In this document: piece after piece, positions 48,371 to 61,900 of the stretch
How positions within the stretch are numbered: the first letter of the stretch is position 1
Layout of the letters: every line of letters starts with the position of its first letter
NCBI GenBank assembly: GCA_900239685.1
Contig: OENT01000524.1
Coordinates: forward strand, 1-64,000
DNA: 64,000 bases
Origin: Rotaria macrura
Taxonomy: Eukaryota; Rotifera; Eurotatoria; Philodinida; Philodinidae
Direction of reading: 5' to 3'
Notes under the pieces: model-generated
Seen by the model: only the letters and a program-made list of their open reading frames with translations
The model's database searches: none
Told to the model about the DNA's origin: nothing
Translations under genes and position numbers: made by a program

Positions 48371-51300
48371 GTGCAAAATTGTGCTCATTTAAACTATCAG
48401 ATACTGAGCACAAGGTGCTTACTTATAGATCAAAGGTTTATCGTTTGATAATTTTCGAGTTTGTACGATTTTTAATTTACTTCTGAGCCTAGAGTAGCGC
48501 GTACACGTATTACAGTGATCGCTTTACATCAATTAAATGCGATTAAAAAGGAGTTTTTTAATCATGGAAATAGCTGAAGCTCGACCATAGTAGTAATTAT
48601 ATTAATGGATCGTTCGGTTATTTGAATTTCTATGTAATGAGCAATTCTTATTTTCAAGTGCTGGACATATTTGCGCTATGCAAGCGAATGCCACAGCAAT
48701 TATTTTTTATCACATGGTTACCTCTCTTATTCTGATATTGGTAATAACATGAACATGAATCTGACATACAATATAATAATTAAAGCTAAAAACTTGTTCT
48801 TATCGAAACAGCAACAAAATATTATCGAGTAAATGAAAGTTTCATTTTAGGTTCGGATAGCACTTATAATATCTTAAAATAAGAAAATTGAAGTTCACAA
48901 TGGAAATAGGATTGGCTATATGATTGCCATTATGCTATTTTAAGACATAGCTAGGTTTTTATTATAAATGTGAAAGACGTATCGAATTCATGCTCATCGC
49001 GAAGAGACTAAACTGTAGCGATTGAGCAAAAATAAAATACTAATTCGGATTTTACATTAATGTTGTTTCTGTGAACCATTGGAGTTACTTCTTTATACGA
49101 ACTGCAAATCTCACAGCTGATAAAGCTAATATTTTCTATTGCAAAGAAATTAAAAAACTCTTTGTCGTTATATCGAATCATACTAAGACAGTTTGCGTTG
49201 ATCAGGACTTTTTAACCTGCTCATTCCGTCTTAAGAAGCTCAGTTCCTTTTGAAAATAATTATTTGCTCGAAAATAAATCGCAAAACGGCCGTATTTTTG
49301 TATAGCTATCTCTTTACCACCTCAATTAATCGTCTTCGTATTTGTCTAGCGAGAAAATATGAAGAAGTAGTGTAAACACTTCTACTCTCGATCGTATTCA
49401 TGGAAGATTCTCTTTAACTTTCTTTTGTTACCAACTGCACCTAACTTCCTGCCAGAGCTCTGTGTTTATTATTTCTATTCAGATTTTACTCTGCTCGACA
49501 ACCATATACATGGACATATTCTCTTACACATCTCTATCCTCATACTTGACTCTATCTTCCCATCTACTGATGCCCATGATACTAGAGGATACAATACAGG
49601 AGAGAAAAAAGGTTACACATCAACGATCAACATCCATTCCTATTCGGAAAAATCAAATACTTATATCAACGATCAAACGGGTTTGGTTTTTCTTTTGATC
49701 ATTGCTAACTGAGATAGATAGATAATTAGTTCCACCTCCAAACGAAAGTGTTTTCCCTTGCGTATTTTCTGAAACACGATATAGAACCTAGTGTTACAGC
49801 TATTTGGCAGAATATTATCCCTCTCCATTTAACAGGTCTCTACCGATATAGCCTTAGGATTCCAGCACACAAGAGATTACCTGTTGAACTGGATTGACCT
49901 TATTAGATGAGTTTGCTTTTCTTGTATAGAGATGAAGGATTTTATGCTCGAAAAGCTCGAAAACAGAAATAGATCATATGAATCTCAGTTAATTGATAAA
50001 ATCTTATTTTTATCTAATAATACAGGTAACTATGTATTGTGTCACATGTTTCTCACACAGTCCCTTAAGGTAACATCTGTGTTTTTCTATGATCAATTCC
50101 CATAGTACTTAAAAGATGATCACTACAAGAACGGTTTTAGCATTCTATTTTAGCATACTATATAGCTTATCTAGACTTGCTTAAATGAACGATGTACGTC
50201 TATAAATGTCACGAAGCATTACAACAAACAAATACCGTGGTAGATTTCTCCATAAACTAACTCTCTTACTTATAGATTTGCTAATTATCTTACAGCTTTT
50301 TACATTACTCAACTACCATCTCTGCCGATTTAGCCACCGATTCAAAATGTACGGTCGACTCTAAGAACCATTATATGCCCAAAACACTTAAACAACTAGC
50401 ACATACCAAATAGATACTCTAAAGTGACAAACATATCTATTGAGAAACCACTTGAGTATTGAAAGAGTTAACATCTTTTCTGAAACAAATCCTAATAACT
50501 GATGTAGTATACAGAAATAAAGTGCTTAGCTATTTGTTCTTATCAACATTCAACGTAGATCAAATATATACATTGTAGAACAAAACTGAATGCCAGAGCT
50601 GCTATTATCCAGAGAACAAGTATGCCGTAAGATTGACAGATGGACAACTATATGTATGTAGATAGTTAAGTATCTAGCGAGGGACAAAGTTAAATACTTA
50701 GTAAGGTCGATAGATATACAGCTAGATAAATAGATGAGGTAGTTTATTTCTTACCCTAAACACATAGGTAGAACCGAACTCTAAAAGTCTCTCGTTTTTG
50801 CGTCGAACAATTATAGGTTCAGCAAAGGGAAACTAGTTTCGTACGTTTGACAGGGAACTTGTTCAGGTTCAGCAGAATTAACAGAATTTTGCAGTGTTTC
50901 CATGAGACCTTCTACCAACTCAGCAGACTCATTTTTATTTTCGTACATCATGAGTGACATCATCAGCAGCTACGAAAAGCTTCGTAACACGTTGGCACAT
51001 CAATTCTCAGTTTCCTTGTCAATGTAAAGGTTCAACTATTCTATTAGCAACCATCAAGAATCCATTAGAACATCTAATGATTTCGTACTTTACTACAGAA
51101 TTATTATCAACTCCATTAGGTATTTAATGGAAAGTTAAGTTTCATCTTCATCTTCTTAAACTAATAGCTTCATTTCTCTCTCTAGATCTTCAACAATCTG
51201 ATTTGAAAGGTAAGTTTCATCTTCTCAAAGTAATAATTTGTCATTTATTCTTAGATGTTCAGCAATATGATTCGAAAAAGATTTCGGCTTCGGGATAAAA

Positions 51301-51450
51301 CCTGATTTCTACGACCCTGCATCCAGAGAAGTAATACGTATCGTAGTTTTTCTAAGGTCATTATATGAAATAATGTACCGTTCATAGATGTCTAAGTGTT
51401 ATTTTCATGGGTATTTTCGATTTCCAATACATGGGAAATCCTCTAAGAGT
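48371..51450. other. Three-kilobase gene-free stretch
   Basis: Short frames only (for example 49425-49712); no recognised domain. Confidence 0.4.
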
Positions 51451-51469
51451 ATTCCAGGAATTGTATTTA

Positions 51470-51710
51470 CTTTTCGAGAATATAGAAATAAAGGATAAGG
51501 GCATAGACATATAAGCATAGAAATAAGGTATAGATATAAGTGTATAGTTGTTAGGATATAGATATAAGGATAAGGGTATAGGCATAAGAGAATAGAAATA
51601 CGGATATAGCTATACGGGCATAGTTGTTAAGGGTAAATTTGTTAAGGGTATAGTTGTTAATGTTATAGCTAGCAAGATATTGTTATAAGGATATAGGCGT
51701 ATGCATATAG
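51470..51710. repeat. Degenerate tandem ATATAAGG / GGGTATAG sequence
   Basis: Imperfect repeats of about 12-20 bp around GATATAAGGATA and AAGGGTATAGTTGTT. The mirror-type sequence occurs at 17140-17580. Confidence 0.6.
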
Positions 51711-51769
51711 AAAGAACGGCAAAAGCGCTAAACACCTTTCTGTGTTTTTTGGAATGTTTATCGCAGTTA

Positions 51770-52080
51770 GAAGTGTGAGGGGCAACGCATCGCTGAGAAC
51801 CGTTACAAAAACGGTCAAAACTTTCCAACGTTTTAGGTTGGAAATCGGCATTCCCGATTGTGTGCCACTAGCGTTTGTATAGAATGAGTGCATAACCGTT
51901 GGATATTTTAAATCGATTAAACATCCAAAATATAAAGCAGCTAAAAAACGTGTCGTTTGCACGTTTTGGATTTGTAACCGTTCGTGGCATGCAATCGGGA
52001 ACGCCGATTGGCATCCGAACACGTCCGTAAAGTTTTGCACGTTTACACACGTTTTTGAAATTTTGTGTCTGGTTAAGGGG
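51770..52080. repeat. Diverged fold-back with AATCGGGAACGCCGATT words
   Basis: TCGGCATTCCCGATTG (51845-51860) and CAATCGGGAACGCCGATTG (51990-52008) are inverted, with CGTTTTG/ACGTTT words around. It shares AATCGGGAACGC with the 28540-28905 element. Confidence 0.5.
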
Positions 52081-52289
52081 ATGCAACGAACCCGAACTCT
52101 TTACAAAAGTTCCGCTTTTTTGCATGCCAAGTGGGAAGGCGGCGGTTAAGGTCTCACCTAGCTAATAACTCGCCAGATTCAGAGATTCTGCGATAGCAGC
52201 CTCAAAGTTCCTTAGAGAGAGCATCCTACTTGGGCTCCATCACTGGGAAGGAGCTATTCGACGTTTCCCTACCATGAAATCAAGCCTCT

Positions 52290-52575
52290 TAGGCACCATA
52301 AAAATGGTCACTGGTGCCACACACTGGTCCATTGTGCCATAGAAATGGTCCATTGTGCCATAGAAATGGTTATTTGTACCATGGAAATAGTTATCTGTAC
52401 CATAAAAATGGTCGTTTATGTCATGGAAATGGTCGTTTGTACCACAGAAAAGGCCATTTGTACCACCGATATGGTCATCTGCGCAGACGATATGGTTATT
52501 TCTGTCACAAAAATGGTCATTTTGTGCCATTAAACTTGTCATTCGGTCTTCAGAAATGGTTGTTTCTGTGGTTGT
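52290..52575. repeat. 21-bp tandem minisatellite, stop-poor in several frames
   Basis: About 13 units of a 21-bp consensus (CATAGAAATGGTCATTTGTAC-like) with divergence rising toward the ends. Because 21 is a multiple of three, frames stay open on both strands, giving heptapeptide repeats such as NDHFYGT (minus) and LCHRNGP (plus). No surrounding gene structure, so it is treated as a repeat. Confidence 0.8.
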
Positions 52576-52649
52576 TACAGACAAACAAATACAGGTGAAT
52601 TACGGTTTCCAGGCCCTATCCTTTTAGTTTAAGGAAAAGCCATTTTTGA

Positions 52650-52870
52650 TATTTTCCGTTTTTATTTAATTTAATTTTTCCAATCCTGAAAACTTGAGCA
52701 GATCAAATTTCGGGATCCTACCGGGGTTGAGTTGGCCTGATCTCCATCAAGCCAACTCAGGGTAGTTCTCTCACAATGCACGATCGAGATCGGGATGTTT
52801 TCAACTAATAGATAGCCAAGAAAGAATCTAGAAAGAATAAGTATGAAAGTATATTAACTTCTTACTCTTT
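52650..52870. repeat. Fragment of MITE family B interior
   Basis: CTCAGGGTAGTTCTCTCACA..CGATCGAGATCGGGATGTTTTC matches the interior segment at ~21730 and ~34310. No terminal repeats here. Confidence 0.55.
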
Positions 52871-53574
52871 GTTGAGTGGTTTATATCGAGCCGTGGGTAC
52901 AAATGAAAACTGTGAATGAGCAGTCGCCACATAGATCGCGACAAATTCAGGATACCCGGTAGAGCTTTTCTAAGCATATTTACAGCTGCGAGTACCCATA
53001 CAGGAAACCCTTTAGTAAACATACTGATAAGGGTACCAAACGTAACACACTTTAGTCAGTATAATCACTGAGAATTTTCGAAGTACCCATATCGAGTACC
53101 TTGCTGAGGCGTTCTCAGTACATGGGTAACCTGAGCTCAGTACTTTCCCTAGGGAGCTGATTTCTGATTTCTATGATTTTTTTTTGATTTAAATCAATTG
53201 ATTGTAATCAGAAAAATCAACAGAAAATCTGTGAAAAGATCATAGAAATCAAGAAAATGAGATTTGAACCTTCTCTCGCTAGATTGATATTTCGAACAAT
53301 AATAGGATACCGAATTTTATCATTTCAATCGAGTCGCTGAGTTTTTGATTTAAAATTGATTTAAAATATCAACTGTGTCCCTCTTGACTGAGCCTCTAGT
53401 CTTGAACCTATTTTTTGTACTAATGTGTCAAATTTTATGTATCCTTGTGCGAAACTTCTTGTACTCTTAGATACTACTGATTCTTGCAATACACTGTGAA
53501 ACAAATTATAAACTCAATAGACAAAAACAACATTAAAATTTTGAATGTCAGAACTAAAATCATTCATGGAAATA

Positions 53575-53750
53575 ACAGGGCGAAGAGGGACGGGGAAGCC
53601 TTTGTAGGGGCAGGGCGCAGTCGGAGGCAACTCATTCGGGCTGAGGCGGGGGCACCCGGCTCGGAGCGAGGAGTGGTCGGGAAGAGAAAAAAAGGTAAGA
53701 GCGCGGTGGGGCAGGGCGAGTAAAGATTTTCTTTAGGTGGGGGGTTAAAA
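53575..53750. other. G-rich, GC-rich island
   Basis: A sharply bounded, purine/G-rich block (GAGGGACGGGG..GGGGCAGGGCG..GTGGGGCAGGGCG) in AT-rich DNA, ending at the CCCATGT end at 53756. The frames across it are a by-product of composition. Confidence 0.6.
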
Positions 53751-53755
53751 GACTT

Positions 53756-55604
53756 CCCATGTTTCGGTCTCTCGATGGGATCCCGTGTCATCTATTTTTC
53801 ATCAAAACCGACGGTGAACCGCGGTTGGTGTGAAAACCGACAGTTCACTGCGGTTTCTTGATACTTACTATTTAAAACCCACGCTTCCTCGTGCGTTTTT
53901 CGTACGCGGACATAACGTTTATGTGCACTGGTGCATGTGACGTCACTGTGGACGTGCTCACACTAATATGTACGTATTAGTCATATTTTAGTACGCGTTA
54001 CGTGATTATGTTTCCAAGAGAGAGGTCGGTGACAAATAGAAGTGACGTAAAGTAACAAAGACATAACGGTCTACCTTTTGTTTTCACTTAGAGTTTATAA
54101 ATCGAGTGATTTATTATCTTCAGAGTAATTTCTTTTGCTTTTAAAATATTTATTGTATATAAATATTTTAGATAGCTTTTTTAAACACAACATTTTCAGT
54201 AAATAGACATATTTTCTCACTGCGTTGCTCATTGTTTGGCATGAAAAAAATTATAATTATTCGCTTCGCTATACGTTGTAATATAGCTAAAGTAGTATTT
54301 TGAAAATGTTTTCTCTCAAGATGTATTCTATAATTTTAGGCGAATTTAAAAATAAGTAATTAAATTTATTTAAATCATTTTATAATTCCGTCAACAAAAT
54401 GTTTGTTTTGCTTTTAATTCATAATATTTTTTACGAAAGTATAATTTTTCTCGATGTCACTATCCTGGCATTTTTATGATTTATCTTTTCTTAACCTCTT
54501 GGATACCGCTGTCTTCAGGCTGAAGACAAGAAGAACGAAAGAATTTTTTTTCGTTCTGTCGTATCGATAAACAGCTGTGAAACGAAATGTTCATCAGTAT
54601 GACTGTATCGATCCACAATTCATATATGATAAAATATATATGAATACAGCTGATTCACGATCATAGAATGCATTAGAGAGTGATTTTTCGATTTTTCTAT
54701 AAGCTCGTAAAGAACGCAAGAATTCTCGGGATCCAGGAGGTTAATATTTTTATTGACATAATTCGACGCGAATTAGCACAAAATGTATTAATTCAACTAC
54801 GTATTTGTATTTACAATGTAATTTTATCTTTAGTGCCTTCGTAATTTTTACTGCTGTTTTCGATAAGATTTATCTTAGAAATTTTAACTGAAATTGGCAC
54901 TTTTTATAATTTTATCTTATTTTATAAAATGAATAAATATCGAAAAATATTAGAAACTACAACGATTTTTACGCGAATATTTTTGAAATATGAAGTAGAA
55001 GGTTGAGAATCAGAAAGATCTAAATAAGGGAAGCATTTCCTAGGAGATCAAGAAGGCACCAACCTGAGAGCAAAAAAAGACCGCACGCTATTATCAGTGC
55101 ACGCAGCATTTCTGCTTATGTCATGCTCTGTGCGCGTGACGGACGTCACTCGCACGTACGCGAACGAAAAACGCACTTGGATACATGGGAAATTAATTAA
55201 AATGATGATTCAATATTTTTATGGTAAAAAAAGTCGACTGTGAATTAAGAAAGTGCACATTTTAACACTACAATGAACTCTGTTAGATGGGGTCACTAAT
55301 TTATTCATTGGTCCACTCATTTGACGAATGGCTATTTTTACGGCGCGATCTTTAATAAAAACTCAAACTCGAAAACTAAACATTTATAGTTGATGTGCCT
55401 GGTACTAGCAGCTTCAGCGCGGTTCTAGTGTGAAGAGCATTCGATCCGTACCCAAATCTAGCGGTTTTCTAAGAGTTGAGAAAAATAAATCCGTCGCAAT
55501 GCAAAGAAAATTTCAACTGGAGAACCGCGGTTTACTGAACGGTTAACCTCCCAGGTGACCGAATGGTTGACCGCGGTTAACTGCCGGTTTTCGAGCGACA
55601 TGGG
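53756..55604. repeat. Possible AACCGCGGTT-word element split by a nested element
   Basis: Left end CCCATGTTTCGG then GAACCGCGGTTGG (to 53877). At the right, ACCGCGGTTTACTG and GACCGCGGTTAACTGCCGG end at ACATGGG (55598-55604). The element at 53878-55189 lies between the halves. The stretch 55190-55480 lacks the word, so the pairing of the halves is not certain. Confidence 0.45.
53878..55189. mobile_element. CCC-ended element with GTGCGTTTTTCG arms, ~1.3 kb
   Basis: The left end CCCACGCTTCCTCGTGCGTTTTTCGTACG and the inverted right end CCCATGTATCCAAGTGCG + TTTTTCGTTCG align over 25 bases without gaps. Subterminal GACGTCA and ACGT-rich words occur on both sides. The interior is AT-rich without an ORF. 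Confidence 0.65.
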
Positions 55605-58600
55605 ATGGGATAGACGAAGAAAATTTGTCCCATCACATCCCATTCAGAGCTCTGGCGTGGATGCATTTGTGTTTAACCAAACTCATGTCCACTACGTAAA
55701 AAAACAACAAAAAAGTGATTCTAATTGATTCGTTTAATTTAAAATCGGTTAAAATAGCACTGTTGAAATCTGATTTATCAGCATCTAGGCTTACACCACT
55801 AAGTATTAGAGTATGAGATATGAGTGAGATATCGGTGTTTACCAAAAAGGCAAACAACTGCATGTTGGAGGTTAGTGGATTTGAAGTATGGATGTGAGTG
55901 ATACGTGTGCGTGTTGACCACCTTCTCTTACAGAAGTACACCCATACCCTTTTATTTAGACTGCGACACTTTAATTGATTTCAATCCAAGAACAATCGAG
56001 TTTAATTTTAGCTTTCGTCTTTTTTTCATTGTTAGTTCTGGTTCGATGAAACCATCAGTGAACAATGAAAATACTCCAGGTAGAAAAGAACGGTGCTAAC
56101 AACGAAAAAAAATATAAAACGTTAAAAACTGGTGCCCTAATCGGCCACGTCAGAAAACAATAACTGTTTTCTAGCGACGCAAGTGGCTTGTAAACCGCAC
56201 TGTTGATTACGACCATATCCAGAGAAGTGTACGACAATAATTCACTATTTTGTGGCCGTCCAGAAGGCTAGTTTAGATGGTCGGAATGACCGCAATGGGT
56301 TGATATTCTCGATAGTTTATGTTCAATGAAACAACTAATACATCCCATGTAATAAGAACCGCAAGAAAATCGGTCGTTGGTTAACCGCGGTTTTACAGAA
56401 ATGGTTACCGGCTCCCATAACAGTGTAATTTACCGCAAAAAATGATCCAGTATTCACAACATGGAATTCTATTGATTGTTGCCATGATGACAGTTTTACC
56501 GACTTGAATAGTAGGAGAATTTTCTTATGATATTTTAAACGTATCAAAACGTAGCAGTTTTTTATTGCATTGATTTGAATCTATAGAATTTCTCATCACT
56601 GAACTAGAGACAAACAGGACATAATGAAGCTTGAACCTTTTTCAAAGTTCGATATTCGAAATAAAAATCAGCTTTCTTAAGCACTCAAATGGCAACAATT
56701 AACTTGTTTTTTGTTATATTTAAATATTTTTCTCGGCAATCGGTCACCTCGTAGTAGTACAAATCAATTGATATTGTTTAACTTACAAATTAAAATCATA
56801 AAGAAACGTTTTTTATCACCAAAAAATCTTTACGCTGAAAATCCTTCGAAACTTTTCACCAAGTCTAATCGCATCAATACATATGTGAGATCATAGAAAA
56901 TCTTTCAATCATTCATGTTCGTTCTGTTGTCATTACTCTCATTGGCTCAACCCTTGTTTCATCATCCAGTGCATACCCATAGGTATTAACTACCATCGAC
57001 GGATCACAGTTTAGAAACTAATTTTTTCTCAGTCACCAAATTGATTTCGTTCGTTGCTCATGATGAGAGCATAATAAAAATACATCGTTTTACATTAACC
57101 ATATGCAATAAGTATTCATTGCTACAATAGCAGGAGTTTTCTCCCCCACTGCTGTTATTATCTAAGGAAATGTGTCATATGCCTCGCAATCAGACATCAA
57201 AATAACCGAAGTGAGAGACTGCTTTCCATGGGGGGAAAAGCAGACTTCTGTTCTTCTGAAGTACAGAAGTATCGAGACGTACAGAAGTCTGCTTTTTCCC
57301 CCTTGCTGCTTTCTCGAAAATATTGATAAGCGGTGCATTATGATATAGAAAATTGTCATGATTTGATTTACAGTGTGTCATTCTTTTAATGAATTTCTAT
57401 ACGAAGACTATTTTCTAATTTTTATGATTAGAAAATTCATAAACATTCTTAATATAAAGACACGAATAGAATGAAAGTGCTAAGCCACGAATTGGCATTT
57501 CATTTCATTTTTGTGCTTCGATCAATGACCAGCAAGAAATTATTCTGTATGTAATATTCATTTCATCAAACATCAAGTGTACAATGGATACCTGAAGTAT
57601 TCACTTCTCAAAAAATCTTATCGATTCCGTAGTTTATGAGAAATCCATGTGAATCTCTAACGTATCATGAGGTATTCACAATAAATTTCTAAATTAGCAT
57701 CATTTTTATGTCAGACTCCTGTGATTTTAATTTTCCTTCATTAGTCGACGTGCTAACGCTACAGTGACGAGGAATTTTTAAGAATAAACATAAGTATAGC
57801 TATTTCAGTAAAAATAATGATAGATAGTCGAGTTCTTCACGAGTTCGGTCATTTTACAGATCTTTCACCATCATCTATTTTTGATTGATATGAAAAAAAT
57901 ATTGATGGTAGACTAGGATACACAAAAGTATTGACTCATGTTGATATTTATTAAATTCGAGTAAAAAAGGCTTCCTTTTTTACACGAATCACAACTCAAG
58001 CTTATAATTCTGTTCATTTTCAATAAAATCTCGATTAAGAAAATAACTGTGTCCATTGATCTAAACGAGCGAATAACCTGCTTATGATTAAACAAAAACA
58101 ATTTTTCGTAAAATTCGAATCAATATTTAATGATTAACAGTGCTATTTTATCTAATTGACCACTGTGACTAGTCAGACATAGTAATTGTCAGGGTATCGA
58201 TAGAATCATCTTGAGAAATTAATCATGAATATGATACAAATTTCTTCCTGATTGCTGTCTTTGAATGTGTTATTTTAAGCATTTCCGAATGGAACCGATC
58301 GGGAGGTAAAAGACGATTCGAAACGATGTTTCTTGTCAAAGATAGCCGATTGTATAACACTTGAATGAAAACTATTGTATCTCATATGCCACTCTGTCTG
58401 ATTGCTAATCTATCTTAGATAAAGTGACGTCCTGGCTTCATTGAAAAGACTGAACTGCTACTGCATTCAGAGTGTATAAAGTATCGGAAAAAACACGTAC
58501 AGTAAAATTTAAAAGTACGATTAATCACCATCATTATTAATAGAAATGATGCTGGAGGGAAAAAAAGTTTGTTTGTTTGTTTGTTTTTTTACTGTCCTAT

Positions 58601-58923
58601 TTTATGACATGGAACTGAACTTTGATACGTGAGTGTCAAAATAAGTAGAGACATCTACATGTTTTGATTACGTGCGTCAAATTCAAAGCTGAAGTTTATT
58701 AAAAAACAGTTTGAAACGTCATAGAGATACAAAATGTCTTTTTTTAAATGAAAAATAATACTTATAGATGTCATTATTTGATAATACTAGCACAAAAAGT
58801 CGAATAAAAATATGAAACAGATGTCAGTATTTAAAAAAAGAAGAATAATTATTGGAGAATGTACTTCTAGGTCAAATTTCTTCTTTTTTTTTGATCAACT
58901 AGGGTTGAGAAAACGGTGATATA
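55605..58923. other. Gene-poor region upstream of MUT
   Basis: 56343-56420 is a partial CCCATGT end with GGTTAACCGCGGTTTT. A GTTTGTTTG run lies near 58568. Other frames are short. No MUT promoter motif was identified. Confidence 0.4.
57230..57302. repeat. Hairpin GGGGGAAAAGCAGACTTCTG
   Basis: A 21-base arm at 57231-57251 and its inverse at 57280-57302 enclose a short loop containing a second inverted GTACAGAAG. Isolated; could be a terminal-repeat relic. Confidence 0.6.
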
Positions 58924-61900
58924 ATGTATCGACAACTATTGCCTGTTCGATCGAAACTTCTTCAAATTAAATTAAACGGACGATCGCATGTACTTTTTTC
59001 AAGAATAAATCATTTCTTTCTATTTGTCTTTATCACGATAGGTAACATGTTTATCATCATTACAATCTGAATGGAATAAATTAGCTACAAAACAATTGAA
59101 AAAAGTTCCACTCGATTCGCTCAATGTTTCAACATATGAAGGAATTAATTTAAAACCTTTATATACATCAGAAGATGTTAAGGGTAAAGAAGAAATTCCC
59201 GGTGCATTTCCATATACTCGTGGTCCATATCCAACAATGTATGCTCAACGACCATGGACTATTCGTCAATATGCCGGGTTTAGTACAGTAGAAGAATCAA
59301 ATCGTTTTTATCGAGCTAATTTAGCTGCTGGTCAACAAGGTCTTTCAGTTGCTTTTGATTTAGCTACACATAGAGGTTATGATTCTGATAATGAACGTGT
59401 TAGTGGTGATGTTGGCATGGCTGGTGTTGCTATTGATACTGTTGAAGATATGAAACAATTATTTGATTCGATTCCTCTCTCATCAATATCAGTGTCGATG
59501 ACTATGAATGGAGCTGTATTACCTATTCTTGCTATGTATGTTGTTGCTGCTGAAGAACAAGTAATTGTTTGAGTTGGCCTTTGTCTTTTTTATTCATATC
59601 CGTTAATATATTGAATAGGGAGCAAAGCAAAGTCAATTGACAGGAACAATTCAAAACGATATTTTAAAAGAATTTATGGTTCGTAATACATATATTTATC
59701 CACCGGAGCCATCGATGAAAATCATCGCTGATATATTTCGTTATATATCGAAGAATATGCCTCATTATAATTCAATCTCAATTAGTGGTTATCATATGCA
59801 AGAAGCTGGTGCAACGGCAACACTCGAATTAGCTTATACGATTGCTGATGGTCTTGAATATTGTCGAACAGGTTAATCGTTATTCTGTCAAATAATTCAA
59901 AATGATTATTCTCTTGTTTTTTTCGCTCCCTCAGGTATCCACGCTGGCTTGTCGATTGATGATTTTGCCCCGCGACTCTCATTCTTTTGGGGTATTGGAA
60001 TGAATTTCTATATGGTTCGTATTTAATTTATTTCTAAATAACGTCTTTCTTGATGCATGAACTTCTTCCTCTTCTTTTTTCAACATGAAAGGAAATAGCG
60101 AAACTTCGTGCAGCTCGACGTTTGTGGGCACATTTACTAAAGAAAAATTTTGCACCTAAAAAAGCTCAATCGATGATGTTACGTTGTCATTGTCAAACAT
60201 CGGGTTGGTCGCTAACAGCTCAAGATCCGTACAATAACATCATACGTACAACACTAGAAGCTCTATCAGCTGTTTTTGGTGGTACACAATCACTTCATAC
60301 AAATTCATTCGATGAAGCTCTTGCACTTCCATCGGTACAAAGTGCAAGAATAGCAAGAAATACACAAATTATTTTACAAGAAGAAACAGGAATCCCTAAA
60401 GTAATATAAGAATTTCTAGTATTGAAAATTGTTGAATTCCTATTCATTCGATAAAAGGTCATTGATCCTTGGGCTGGTTCCTATATGATGGAAGTCTTAA
60501 CTGACGAAGTTTATTCAAAAGCTTTAGAACTAATTGAAGAAGTTGAGCAAATGGGTGGAATGTCTAAAGCTATTATAGCTGGTATACCGAAATTAAAGAT
60601 TGAAGAATGTGCTGCTAAACGACAAGCTATGATTGATGATGGAAAAGAAACTATCGTTGGTGAGAATGCTCACTTGTTGTTTTTGGATAAAAATAATTTT
60701 GTTCTCTTATTGTTAAGGTGTCAATAAACATAAATTAGAAAAAGAAGAATTGATTCAAGTTCGTCAAATTGATAATAAACAAGTACGAGAACAACAAATT
60801 GAAAAAATAAAAATAGTGAAACAAAAACGTGATCAAACGAAGGTAAGGGTTCATTATTCTCTTTATGCGTCTGTATGTTTCTTTTTGTAATAGGCTGATC
60901 AATGTCTCGAAAAGCTTCGCTCAGCAGCTCGTGATAAATCTGGCGCGAGCAATTTACTTGAAGCCAGTATTGAAGCAGCTCGTGCTCGTTGTACACTTGG
61001 TGAAATCTCACAAGCCTTAGAAGATGTTTTCTCTCGTCATGTAGCTGAATCACGTCTTGTTAGTGGAGCTTATAGAAACGCGTTCGATGATTCCAAGCAG
61101 AATAATGAACTCAAAAAAGTTATCGATCGTGTTGAAGTGAGTAAATTTTCTACTTTTCGAATCATTGATTTTATTAATGCAATTTAAACTTATTTTAAAA
61201 AGAACTTTGCGAAAATCGAAGGTCGACGCCCTCGAATACTCGTTGCCAAAGTTGGACAAGATGGTCATGATCGGGGAGCTAAAGTTATCGCATCAGCGTT
61301 TAGTGATGTTGGATTCGACGTTGATATTGGACCTCTATTTGCTGTAAGTAAACGATGAACTATCTATCGAACACTTATATGATTATGAAATGTTCCCATC
61401 GATTATTTCCATTACCCTTCTAGTCTATACGGACCTAAACTTCTTGTAGTCGAGCACCTTCGACTTCTCTATTATATTCAAGAATACAAAGATAACAGAG
61501 TTCTCCATTTTATTAGAAGATCGAGATAAGATTTTTAGGATTCTATCAGTCCAGGACTAATATTTTGCTCCATTCTTTTATGGTTACCAGTTGAAAAGTT
61601 AAAGAATCAGATGGACTTTGTCGTATGATTTGATAAATAAACGTTCGAATTTGGAGAAGTGAACCAGTGATGGCAGTTCTCTTTTCTTCATTCAATGACC
61701 GATAAAGACGACTCATTTTTCGAACGACTAGAAGTCATCGAGTGCAAATCATTGTGGACTTTGAATCTTATTTGTATTGTACCTGATGATCTGCACTTGC
61801 CGTAATATTGATCGAATATCATATATTAAACTTAAGTTAACTGTCAATCTAGTATTGGTGAGAGATTCCGATTGAATAAATGTGATTGACATCAGCTGAG

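Noticed and set aside
52240..52627. Frames of 62-114 codons in three registers
   Set aside because: All arise from the 21-bp tandem repeat; no gene structure around them.
53484..53791. 79- and 75-codon frames on opposite strands in the G-rich block
   Set aside because: Low stop density follows from GC content; no signal or domain.
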